A stretch of 64,000 nt of DNA. Source: Microcyclospora pomicola. Taxonomy: Eukaryota > Ascomycota > Dothideomycetes > Capnodiales. The notes under the pieces are model-generated. The model was not told where the DNA came from. It did not search any database and worked only from the letters and a program-made list of their open reading frames with translations. The first letter of the stretch is position 1, and every line of letters begins with the position of its first letter. Positions 21,264-31,500 of the stretch are shown here, in pieces. A program made the translations under genes and the position numbers. The stretch covers positions 186,001 through 250,000 of the forward strand of contig NHNY01000016.1 in assembly GCA_002786065.1 (NCBI GenBank), in the 5' to 3' direction.

Positions 21264-22640
21264 ATGGCCGCCATTGCCAACGTTGCTGGCATTCTGGTAT
21301 CTGTTATCACCGGCATACTGGCTGGGAACAGCGCCAACAACAAGCCCTGGAGCTACAACACTGTCACCATTAGCGTTGGTATCGGGCCAGATAACAGCGA
21401 TCCAGCTAATCTTGGTGGTGCTGTTCCTGCCATCGCTCTCTGGAACGACCAAGGCCAGCGTCTGGGCCAGTACATGCCTGGCAAGAAGCACAATACGATA
21501 GTCGCAGGAGGAACGTCAGGGCCAATAATCATCGATGTACCGGACGGTGTATACGGCGATCCGACATATACGCTGCTGACAACTGTGAACGACAATGCGA
21601 TTTGTATCACCTCCGTCAGTATAGGGGGCAACAATGAGCTCAACTGGATCTGGTTGGGCGACATAGGCAAAACATGTGGCGCTGATTGGTATCCCTCTAC
21701 AGCTGACTTTGGCACCGACCATTACCAGCCCACGTGCACCTGGATCGATTCCGACCACACGGACGGATTACGTTTCATCGCCATGAGCATGCACATGGGC
21801 GATTTCAATTCTGACGTGGGGCTCATCGATGAATACAACAATTGGCCAGACAACTTGTGTGACTCCAAGGCTCGATTCATGATGTGGGGTCAGCTGGCGA
21901 CGAACCCCGGGGAAGACACCATTCCGCCCTTCTTCAGTCCACCGCTGGCGTACAACGCGAACGGGTCAGATGTAGACTTCGCGGCTCTGTTCGCGCCTGG
22001 TACAGTGAACAACCCTAATCCAGACCCGCCTCCTCCCATCATCCTTCCATCTGTGAACAACCCTAATCCAGACCCGCCTCCTCCCATCATCCTTCCATCT
22101 GTGAACCGCACGCCTTACGACAGTCCGCAACTGGAGCACATCAAAGCCTGCAGGCAAGGCAAAGGTAGCACACACGACAGACGTAGCGAGCACGGCCAAG
22201 GTGGGAAACACGATAAAGGCGGCAAGCACGACAAGGGCAGCAAACACGGCAAAGGTGGCAAGCACGGTAAAGGTAGCGATTCCGAGGATGACTGCGATGA
22301 TGTTACACCGTTGAATCTCAGATCCAACGGCAAGATGGACGGCAGCGTCAATAGACCACAACATGTGGTCATTAGCGACCACAAGGCCCACGACGCAGCA
22401 GAGGTGTGTGCAAGCGAGACTTCTCGCGGCCCATCATTTGTGTCGACCCACACCGGCACGTACTGTGATATGAGCACCAAAATCTCGCACCCTATCTGCT
22501 CATCCACCCTGACAGCGGGATGCTTCGACATTGACACCAAGCAGCTGTTGGGGCAGGGCGGCCTTCACCCACGGAACTTGCAAGGGAGAGCTGTACTCAA
22601 GCAATACACCACCCATGAACGATGGACCCCCTCGCCATAG
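21264..22640 (+). CDS. putative secreted protein with internal tandem repeats and GKHxKG-rich region
   Basis: An intronless frame of 458 aa. The chosen ATG 21264 (ACC ATG GCC context) gives MAAIANVAGILVSVITGILA, a signal-peptide or anchor-like start. Residues 30-240 look like a compact beta-rich extracellular domain (NTVTISVGIG, NELNWIWLGDIGKTCGADWY, several cysteines and tryptophans). Then come two exact copies of VNNPNPDPPPPIILPS, a Lys/His/Gly-rich stretch of GKHDKGG/GKHGKGS units, and a C-terminal region with several spaced cysteines. I do not recognise a named family. The histidine-rich repeats could bind metal or polyanionic cell-wall material, but this is inference. It may be an effector or a cell-wall-associated protein. 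Confidence 0.7.
   Translation: MAAIANVAGILVSVITGILAGNSANNKPWSYNTVTISVGIGPDNSDPANLGGAVPAIALWNDQGQRLGQYMPGKKHNTIVAGGTSGPIIIDVPDGVYGDPTYTLLTTVNDNAICITSVSIGGNNELNWIWLGDIGKTCGADWYPSTADFGTDHYQPTCTWIDSDHTDGLRFIAMSMHMGDFNSDVGLIDEYNNWPDNLCDSKARFMMWGQLATNPGEDTIPPFFSPPLAYNANGSDVDFAALFAPGTVNNPNPDPPPPIILPSVNNPNPDPPPPIILPSVNRTPYDSPQLEHIKACRQGKGSTHDRRSEHGQGGKHDKGGKHDKGSKHGKGGKHGKGSDSEDDCDDVTPLNLRSNGKMDGSVNRPQHVVISDHKAHDAAEVCASETSRGPSFVSTHTGTYCDMSTKISHPICSSTLTAGCFDIDTKQLLGQGGLHPRNLQGRAVLKQYTTHERWTPSP
22005..22100 (+). repeat. two perfect 48-bp tandem copies within a CDS
   Basis: 22005-22052 and 22053-22100 are identical and encode a proline-rich 16-residue unit. The first six bases of a third unit (GTGAAC) follow, marking the point where the array diverges. 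Exact identity implies recent duplication. Confidence 0.9.
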
Positions 22641-23913
22641 ACATGTTCTGAAGCAAGAAGTCGTCGTCGGGAAGGCGATCCAGGTGCTTTCACCGTGTGT
22701 GGGGGGAAGTGGTGTGGTTATGTAGTGGTTTTGGACATGGCGGGATGGACACCAACGTGCTCGATGAATTGTAAAGTCGAATTAGATTTACAGGACTCGC
22801 TCGGTTCCTCAGACATCCACACCATCACGAGTCTGTTCAGATATTTCGAAGTTGATAAGAAGTGGTATCTGACATGCGTTCACATGAATGCTACATCCAA
22901 GATACTTCCGTACAATGCCTACGTGCTATCAGGCCTACTTCAAGTCACCGTGTACCCTGCACCCAATGACCCTTTCCGCAGTCTCTTCTGCGGAGCCTCC
23001 CCTTTCGATCTCAGCAACCAACTCTGGACTCTGAATGATGTTGCTGCGTCCCTTTCCAAGTGGGCCATGGTACGCCATCTTCCGATGACTCCCTAATTTC
23101 CACTTCTCCATCCCCCCACGAATGCTGTAAGCAGATATGCCGACCTCCTACTCTTTGCCTGGCAATGCGACAGAGAGAGGCGACGTCGCCGTCATCGACG
23201 AACGCTCACACGCCGATGACAACGTGGCCATCAAGGACAAAGACGGGTAAGACTGTAGTTACTCGACATCACGAATCGACGCCTTGCAGCTAGATCGGTA
23301 GGACGAAGGCAAGGGATATGAGATTTCGACCTCCCTCGATGTCTTGATGTGACACCTGTCTTTGTGAATCCGAAATTTATGTAAGGCACCTAGTTTGCTT
23401 AGGTACCTTACGATAGAGGATGATGACGAGCAATGAGCGCGACTTTGGCACTGTAACAGAGAAGTAACTTAGTGAGCTGCAACCCCTTTTCAAGCGCCGA
23501 CAACATCCCACCTTTACCAATTCTGCACGCATTGTGCTATACTTTTCTCGGGACATCATAGAGCCATCCTTACGAAATCAGGCACAGCTGAAGTAAGTTC
23601 GGAAATAAGCTACCGGGTACCATATGTTCCGGAGCAAGTATACATTAGTTAAGTCTAGCTATTTTTCTAGGGAAAGGGGGTATCTCTGCATGCGTGTTTC
23701 TGGTGTCTGAATCCTTCTCATTTCATCCGGAGCCAATTGTGCTCTAACATGATGGAGAGAACGCCGCTCTGGTATCTCGTTCCCGTTGATGTGAAGCGTA
23801 AAGCAAATAAGCGCAAAGCACTTTCGAAGGCCACAAGTGCAATGTGCAGCCACTTCGGCCTAGCACGTCATGAACTGAAATCATGAAAAGGGGATATATG
23901 TTGTCCATGACAT
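22641..23913. other. intergenic with possible small ORFs
   Basis: A plus frame at 22737-23096 (from MAGWTPTCSMNCK) and a 37-codon ORF starting at 23136 (MPTSYSLPGNATERGDVAVI) have natural-looking composition but do not join in phase across the likely intron 23070-23133. Near 23398 is the near-palindrome ttaggtacctta. Confidence 0.35.
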
Positions 23914-26424
23914 TCACCCCTTCGTCCCGACGCGCTTCTTCCTCATCTTCCACTCCGTCTGTGCGACGCGCATGAGCAGATCTTCGTCTCGGATCGGCAC
24001 GAACGACGTGAGCACTTTCATGGCGTTCTCGAAGTCGCTGTCGAGGAGGATCTCGCGCATGGCGTCGATGAGCGCGGCGCTGGTGGCGTGCAGGACGTCG
24101 AGGTCCGCGCCGCCGTACTGCTGGGTGGAGGCCGTCGGGTCGGCGGCGTCGCCGAGCAGCATGAAGACGTCCCAGATGCGGAGTTGCGCGGGGAAGGGCA
24201 CACTCATGTTGAAGAGGGTCAGGTACCAGCGGGTGCCGTAGGCGGTGGACGAGATGCCGAGTTCGTCGAGTTTCTGCGCTACGGGGCCACCGCGGAGCCA
24301 ATCCTTCTCGAAGTCGGCCAGCGCGGATAACAGGCCGTCAAACCCTGACCGGAAGAGTTGCTCCAAGCCGCGCAGCTTCCACAGCCGCACGAGCATCACA
24401 AATGCGTTTTCCTCATCGTAGTAGCAAAGCAAGGTAGCCGCAAGACTAGCCATGCCTTGCACGTATCCGGTCTCGGGACAGTAGACACTGATGGCGTGCA
24501 GGACTCGGAACAAGAGGCGCTGGCCACCACGGTACCGCCGCCGAAACATGATGTGCATGCTGATGGTGCGCGGTACGTCGACGTCGATCTGTACATCGTC
24601 GGCCGAGCTCAGGTCCTGCATCTCGTGAAACGAGCTTATCAGCTCTTCGTCGGGTATGTGATCGCCACGCTTCTTCGCACTTGCAGACAGAAAGCAGTGC
24701 CATGCTGTCGCTCGCCACCGATCAGGAATGCCTTTCCAGGTCCGGTCCGCGACCTTGGAATTTGACAGATCAAAATCGAAGCGCATGCCGCCTCCACTCG
24801 CGATAGATGTGCCGTGGATGGGTCGCGCCATCTTCTGCCATTTCTCCTCGCGCTGCCATTCCCGTTGCTTCAGCTGCGAGGCAGTCCTCCCAGCATCTTC
24901 CTGTTCCGCGATATCTGCAAGACCTGGTGGTGCATTGAGCATGTCGGCCGCATCGGCAAGGACTCTGTTTCCTTTGGACTGAAATGGACGTGAACTAGGC
25001 CGCGCAGTGGTGCTAGACTTGAAGCTTCGGATCGACCCATTGCTTTCGGTAGTAGCCCCTCCGCTGGACCCAGGAGGCACCGTGGAGGACGACTTTGCCT
25101 TTGTCGGACCACGACTCAATCTGCTACGCGATTTCTTTGGCGAAATTGACTCCACCCGTAGAGATGTAGCTACTCGTTTCAGAGGCTCTATCGGACTGGT
25201 GCATCCGTGAGACGCACCTCGCTTTGGGCTAATGAAGCCATACCGGTCCACGTCCATCCCGTCGACATCCTCCCAATCCTCGATCCCTCCCGCTAACTCG
25301 TATGCGTCTCGGACAAGATTTGATGGGCGTGGTGAAGTTGGGGTTCTGAGTGAGGCAGATCGCAGTGAAAGCTGTGAGGTGGATGCAGACAGCCGTGCTG
25401 TTTCGGCCTCCCTCAAGCGGTCTCCAGTAGGTGTTGGACTGCCGCGATGTTGAGTCTCGATGTCTCCCAGGTGGACCCGCTCTGCTGCTCGCTCATCGCC
25501 GTAATCGTACATGCTGCGGACTTTCATGGAAAACGTAATATCCTCCGAAGACAACGTTCTCCCATCACCAGACGTGGCCTGCAACATGTGTATGCTTGGT
25601 TGTCGTCGTCCGGCCACCAGGCCTTGCTTCGGAAGTGGAGCCTCGTTCTCCTGGGCAGCCTGGTCCTCATTCACAGGTGCTGTTTGCTCTTCCTGCTCCT
25701 CCACTGGACCGTGCAGCTCTTGCTTTGTTTCCGTCACATTGTCATTCACGACCTGATTCCCCGCACTCTTGACTACAGGCGTAATCACCCCGCTGTCTTG
25801 CGCGCCATCATTCTGCCCCTTATCAATCAATTCCTTCATCTTTCTCCCCCCGAACATCAGACTGCCCCTCTGCGAAAACACCAGCTTGTCCGAGGTCAGA
25901 TCGTGCAGATCGAAGTCGCCCAAGCTACTCGACGGTATCTTCGCGTCCAGACCATGAAAACTGCGGATTCGCTGCACCCTAGGCGGGGATTGCGACCTGG
26001 CCATCCTCCGCGTCTCCTTGGACCTTCTCCTGCCGAACGGTGACCGCGTGTGCTCCATGCTCTCAGCAGCCCCATCGTCGTGGATCACGATCGTGGGTAG
26101 GGAGACATCCCTGGCAGCTCCGGCAGCAGTGGGGGAAGACTGGTGACTTTCCGCGTACGAAGGGCGACCTGTAGAGAGCGCGAACGGCGCAATGCCTGAA
26201 TCGCGCTTGACTTGGCTGGACAGCGCGGCGGCGCGCGGGTTGGGCGAGGTGCGCGGGCGCTTGGCCGAGCTGGCCGCGGACGAAGGTCGCGAAGATGGAG
26301 ATCCGCCGGGATATCGGGGCAGCGGCGGCATGGCGACACCATGAGTCGCCAGATCCTCGTACCGGATGGAGTGCACTTTCGAGGGCGAAGGGGTCGCACT
26401 ACTCCCCGGGCGGCTGGCACTCAT
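23914..26424 (-). CDS. TBC-domain Rab GTPase-activating protein
   Basis: An intronless 836-aa frame from ATG 26424. Residues 1-530 are low-complexity, rich in Ser/Pro and charged residues, with several possible phosphorylation sites. The TBC domain spans about 555-800. The arginine finger lies in TWKGIPDRWRATAW (near 563) and the glutamine finger in CPETGYVQGMASLAATLL (near 650). RWYLTLFNMSVPFPAQLRIW follows, giving the expected order of TBC motifs. Such proteins stimulate GTP hydrolysis on Rab GTPases to end a membrane-trafficking step. The long disordered N-terminus resembles fungal polarity or endosome TBC proteins (Msb3/Gyp class), but the specific Rab cannot be read from sequence. The short tail after the domain is basic. 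Gene symbol withheld. Confidence 0.9.
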   Translation of the reverse strand: MSASRPGSSATPSPSKVHSIRYEDLATHGVAMPPLPRYPGGSPSSRPSSAASSAKRPRTSPNPRAAALSSQVKRDSGIAPFALSTGRPSYAESHQSSPTAAGAARDVSLPTIVIHDDGAAESMEHTRSPFGRRRSKETRRMARSQSPPRVQRIRSFHGLDAKIPSSSLGDFDLHDLTSDKLVFSQRGSLMFGGRKMKELIDKGQNDGAQDSGVITPVVKSAGNQVVNDNVTETKQELHGPVEEQEEQTAPVNEDQAAQENEAPLPKQGLVAGRRQPSIHMLQATSGDGRTLSSEDITFSMKVRSMYDYGDERAAERVHLGDIETQHRGSPTPTGDRLREAETARLSASTSQLSLRSASLRTPTSPRPSNLVRDAYELAGGIEDWEDVDGMDVDRYGFISPKRGASHGCTSPIEPLKRVATSLRVESISPKKSRSRLSRGPTKAKSSSTVPPGSSGGATTESNGSIRSFKSSTTARPSSRPFQSKGNRVLADAADMLNAPPGLADIAEQEDAGRTASQLKQREWQREEKWQKMARPIHGTSIASGGGMRFDFDLSNSKVADRTWKGIPDRWRATAWHCFLSASAKKRGDHIPDEELISSFHEMQDLSSADDVQIDVDVPRTISMHIMFRRRYRGGQRLLFRVLHAISVYCPETGYVQGMASLAATLLCYYDEENAFVMLVRLWKLRGLEQLFRSGFDGLLSALADFEKDWLRGGPVAQKLDELGISSTAYGTRWYLTLFNMSVPFPAQLRIWDVFMLLGDAADPTASTQQYGGADLDVLHATSAALIDAMREILLDSDFENAMKVLTSFVPIRDEDLLMRVAQTEWKMRKKRVGTKG

Positions 26425-27039
26425 GGGTGTCCGTGGCGTGGCTCTGCGCTGCTCTGCTACGGTACCATGGGAACCGGATCTTGCTGGCTTGACGCGGGCG
26501 GACTTCGGGACGCGTTTGGGGCGGACGTGGGGCAGAAAGGTACAAGGTGACGACCGGGGGTTCGGTAGGGCTGGGGAGCTTTAATATGTCGCGATCGCAA
26601 GGCAGCAAGGGATGATCGCAACGCAGGGCAGTTGGCGAGTGTGTGTGTGTGTGTCTGGAATGACAAACGACGGCAGAATAAGTTACTGGTCGGAAAGGAA
26701 ATTGGGCGTCGGCGCATGAGAGTTCGGAAAGTGCAATTATGACAGAAGTGGGAGATGCATACTGTACTGTAGGCTTCGGCAGTGTAACGGAGCACGCGAC
26801 GTTCAGCACGCCTCTACCGCGTTCACTCGGCATAAGATTGAGCTCGACTAGCGCATATGATGATCGATGAACACGGGAAGAATAGACGATTTGTAGGTAA
26901 TAGTGTCACATCGCTGTCGTATACATACTTTCTAACGCGATTGAAAATGTGGTGATAGATCAACGCTGAAACTCCCGCAATGAACAGCCCGACATGTACT
27001 GACAACTGCAGCTGCTCACCGTCTTTTGTAGTCTCTGCT
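26425..27039. other. intergenic with (GT)8 microsatellite
   Basis: Upstream region of the TBC gene and the 3' flank of cytochrome b561. A (GT)8 run lies at 26639-26654. No gene seen. Confidence 0.5.
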
Positions 27040-28020
27040 CTACTTCCCAGCCAGCCATCCGAACTTGAACAACTTGATCCGCGCTCCCACTCCGATGACG
27101 ATGATGAGGCTGCTCACCACGACAGCCCAAAGCTGCATCTCGAGCACCTTGACGTTGAAGTCGGTCTGGGTTGCCGCGCAAACCGTCGCAAGCATCATCA
27201 GCAGGGTCAAGTAGCCACCGACACGGTGGTACTTGTATAGCGCCTTCGCTTTGTCCACTCCGCCATACAGCGCGGGCGTGAAGTAGCTTGTGATGCCGAC
27301 CAGCGCCTGGATGATCACCAGGATGTAGGTGATGAGTCCGAGGATCGCGTGTGGTGATTCGAAATGCGTGCCGCTAGTGTTGCGCTGTGGTCAGCCCAAT
27401 CTCCATATGAACCTTCCAACACCACTCGCGAGATCTCTTACTTATGATCGAATTTGTTGTATTCGATGACGACCAGCCCGGCCACGGCCGCCAGCAGCGC
27501 GACGTCGTTGAACGCAGCGTGCGCATAGGTGCCCTGCTTCTTCTGCTTCGCTGTTGTGGTGGGCTGCACGATGAGGATGCCCTGGATGAAGAACAGGACG
27601 GCCGCCGAATTGAGGAGCTGCGTAAGGATGTCGTGTCAGGAATCGAGCTCCGAATAAGATCACCGAGACGAGCAGTGACTTACCGGATGCGCCGAGAAGA
27701 GCATCAGGTTATGGCTGAAGACTGAGCCCCAGACAATCGCAGCAAGCTACCATGGAAGGTACGGGTCAGCACCATTACGCTTTGCAGTGCAGTCGTGAAT
27801 ATCCCGGGGGTATCATACAATCCATGCTCCTGCCTGTGCAACGACCGCGGTGCCTATCATGATCCCCATCAGTCCATATGTCTTGGTATGGTATGCTCGC
27901 AGACAGCCACCCACCGATGACGAGATTGTGATACAGCGGCTTATCTTGCTGACTCGCATCGCCCGGTCCTCCCAGCAGCGGCTCTTGTTCGCCGTCAGTC
28001 AACGCCCGTTCGTTCGCCAT
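27040..28020 (-). CDS. cytochrome b561 family membrane protein
   Basis: Five exons (28020-27915, 27853-27819, 27746-27684, 27617-27442, 27373-27040) with short GT-AG introns assemble to 237 aa. After a short polar N-terminus, six hydrophobic segments follow. Histidines sit where b561 heme ligands are expected: SHNLMLFSAHP (helix 2), FDHNGTHFESPHAILGL (helices 3-4) and YKYHRVGGY (helix 5). Cytochrome b561 proteins pass electrons across endomembranes, commonly from ascorbate or another cytosolic donor to ferric iron or lumenal acceptors. Fungi generally lack ascorbate, so erythroascorbate or ferric reduction is a more likely partner here (inference). The heavily intronated structure contrasts with the intronless TBC and helicase genes on either side. 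Confidence 0.88.
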
Positions 28021-28534
28021 GCCTGTGTGCGGGTATGGACTCGATAGAATGGTGTGGAGGAAAGAGTTTCAGGTAAAAGAGTACCTATACTTCTCGGGAG
28101 CGAAGCTGGGAGAGTAGCCCTGGTGCACTCTATACAGTCATCACCAGCAGCTGACGACTCGGATCTGCCGCTGAATTTGCCCCGCAGAGGAAGCACTCAA
28201 GAATAAGATACCGTGCAGCTATTAATACTACTATGCTGTAGCTGCAGAGGGGCTGGATGTAGCGGGTATCGCAAGCAAACATGATGACGAGCTTGATCGC
28301 GGTTCGATCGATCTACAACATCCGGGGCCCGGCTGACGAATCAGTTCGGTGTGTTTTGTCATGCAGCGGTTGGGATTGCAGAACTGAAGCCTACATACTC
28401 CTTACATGAAGTACGCATACTGTATTCAACACCATCGGGCATTTAACATTTTGACATCATTGCTTCATTCGATGATCTATCCTGTATCTCGTGCATCATG
28501 CTAGCCTTTGGCCAGAGCTAGAGTGTGAAGCATT
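28021..28534. other. intergenic, no gene seen
   Basis: Promoter of cytochrome b561 and 3' flank of the helicase gene. No coding signal. Confidence 0.5.
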
Positions 28535-31500
28535 CTATGCCAGCGACGATCGATTCTTATGCTGCTGTCCCAGAATCTTCTCCAAAATCTCCATCCATAC
28601 CCGATTCTTCCCTTGTAGCTCGCGACCTGGGTGCCGGAATTGGCGCGCAAGCACTTCCTTCAATTTCGTCCTCAGGATCTTGAGCACAAGCATCGTCTTC
28701 CAGTCTCGAACCTTGTATCGCAAACGATTACCATCAATGACAATCACCCCAGCATACATATTCATGACGGCTTCTCCAGCTGATAACACCAGTGCAACTT
28801 CTGGAGCGGGCGTCGTCTCTTGTGCGTTAGTGAAGCGCGACGAACTCTGCATGATGCTGTAAAACGAGAGCAGTTTGATCTCAGCCGGTAGCGTTGTCTT
28901 GTTTACGGAGCTAGGATGCAGGCCTAGACTCTGGTTGTTCGCAATGTTACGGAATCCTTTGCCATCCCGTTGCACGATCTTGGGGTAGAAAGACCAGGCG
29001 ACGACAGACTGGATGACATTGTCATCTTCGTCCGCATGGCAGTATCGTTGAGGTAGCACGACGAAGTTGCGCTGCCGAGCGCCAGGCCGGACTTTCATCA
29101 ATGCTGCGCGTTCATCTGCGTTGAGCTGAACGAACCCAGCGTCCACGAGCGAGTTCAAAAGTTGGCCTTTGAGGTCCTCAATGTTACCAAGGTTTGGCGC
29201 GCTCAGAAAGTTCTTGTTGCAGAATTGATACTCCGACATGCCTTGAGTGGAGCAAATCTTGCGCCAAGCACAGTATGCATTGTAGGTGGTCAACAAATCT
29301 GAATCACCTCGCTTGTAACCGAGACGTACGGTGTCGGCCTGCTTCTTTGCATGTATGGGGTTCAAGAACGGAGATTTCGAGGTCAAGGTTGCTGCGACAG
29401 TCAAGGCAAAATCCAGACATCCCCAGATACTCGACAGCAGCACTAACTTCGAGAGCTGCGCGTCAAGTGGTAACTTCGCGATGTGTAGACCTAACGAGGT
29501 CAGCTCTTCACTCGGAGTCAAGGCATCAACCTCAATCAGAGCATCAATAGCACGACGAATGTTTCGGCTTGTAGGAGGGTCTAGTGCTTGCGAAAGAGCC
29601 GTCTCGATATCACCAAGCTTGCAGATCTTCACTCGCATCACAAGATCCTGAAGAGACAAGCGCAGCATCTCAGGAGTCTGTTGTTCAGCCATGAGTTCAT
29701 CATGACGTTGTCTCGTGAACAGGTGGAAACACAAGCCTTCTTGAACTCGCCCAGCTCGACCCCTTCTTTGCTTAGCATTGGCTCTTGCGACGAAGGATAG
29801 AATCAATTTGGACAGCTGACGGCGCTCATCGAACCTCATCTCCTTGTGTTTTCCGGTGTCTATCACGCATGTGACATCAGGTATCGTGATTCCAGTCTCG
29901 GCAATATTGGTCGCAAGCACAATCTTCCTGAATCCCTTGGGTGGCACGTTGAAAGCAGCTTGTTGATCTTCACTTGAGAAAGAAGAATGGAGGGCGTGGA
30001 TGTTCCATCCATGGCGAAAGAACGGATGGCTGGTAAGTAGATCATTCATCTGTCGTATCTCAGCAATACCTGGTAGAAAAATCAACACGGCTTGGCTGAA
30101 TTTGCTGAAGTTGGGGTCGGATGCAACTTTCTGCAGAAGCTTGGTGATGAGACCATAGTCGATGCGGTAGATATCATATCCTGCCAGGGTTTCCCGGGTA
30201 GCTTTACTATAGTCACTGAGCTGTGTTGCACTGCTTGACTTGCTGGCAACATCCGATTCAGCAAACTCCTCTGCCTCTTCGACAACCCCTGATGATGCAT
30301 CTTCATTCGTATGACCGGTGATCTCGATGGCATCTTCCAAAAACATAGCACGGACCGGGAATGTTCTTCCTGGAACTGTGATAATTGGGGCTCCATCCAG
30401 GTAATTCGAGAACTTTTGTGCATCGACTGTGGCACTCATCAAGATTACTTTCAAATCTGGCCGGCGAACCATGAGAGCTCGTAAGATGATCAGCAGGAAG
30501 TCCGTATCAATGCTACGTTCATGAACTTCATCAATGACAAGATGAGTCACCTCGTCGATGCCATCTGGCCTTTCGAGCATGCGAAGGACGATTCCAACAG
30601 TAGCATAAATGAGGCGAGTTTGGGCGACAGTATGCGATTCTAACCGGATAGCATAGCCTACTAGGGACCTTGATGTGCCGACATCACCTCTGTGCTCGCC
30701 CATTTCTTCGCTCACGCGCTGCGCGAGTGAAATGGCAGATATTCGTCTAGGTTCTGTACAATACACCTTACAATGTCGCCCTTGAGAGAGCTCATGCTCA
30801 AGGATGAAAGCAGGAAGCTGTGTACTCTTGCCACATCCAGTTTCTCCGCAAAGAATGGTGACCTGGTGTCGTTCAATAGTTTCCAGTGCCGCGGTTCGAA
30901 ATTGAAACATTGGCAGTTGCATTCGAGATGTCAACATGCGCTGGTAATTTGTTGTACTAGATTTCCGGGCCCACATATCCATCAGATCTTGGGATGCAGG
31001 ACGGCCAATGGTCTGTCGCACTTCGTTCCCTGGCTGTGGGGTTGACATACCACTCGTACCATCAAGACGACGTCGACTGTTAGCATCGAAGACTACCTCT
31101 TCGTCGTCATCATCGTCTGTCGGAACAGCGTGCGCTTTGATTAGATCACGAAGATCTTTCACCAGCTCCCGATCACTGCTATCAACAAACTCTCGTTGTC
31201 GCTGAGCGAGTTCATCCCACAGATCACGAAATGCTGGTGGTAGTCGCATATGTGCTTTTTCTTCTTTCGGTGATCCGGAGAAGATCAAGAAAAGCGCTAG
31301 AGTCGCAATATACGCCTCGCTCTGTGCAATATCAGGGGTAGCTTCATGCGTCGCCGAAATGATGGTGTTCCGAGGGCGGTATTTCACTTCGGCGACTTGC
31401 GAAAGCCATGCAGCTTCCTGGATATCCTGATCTTTGGACCACATTATGGAGATGGAGTGCCGACTGGCAAAAGTTGTGGGCGAGATCAGCTTGTAGTCCA

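Noticed and set aside
26639-26655. GT dinucleotide run considered as a mobile-element or recombination mark
   Set aside because: A simple microsatellite of eight units; no flanking repeat or element end.
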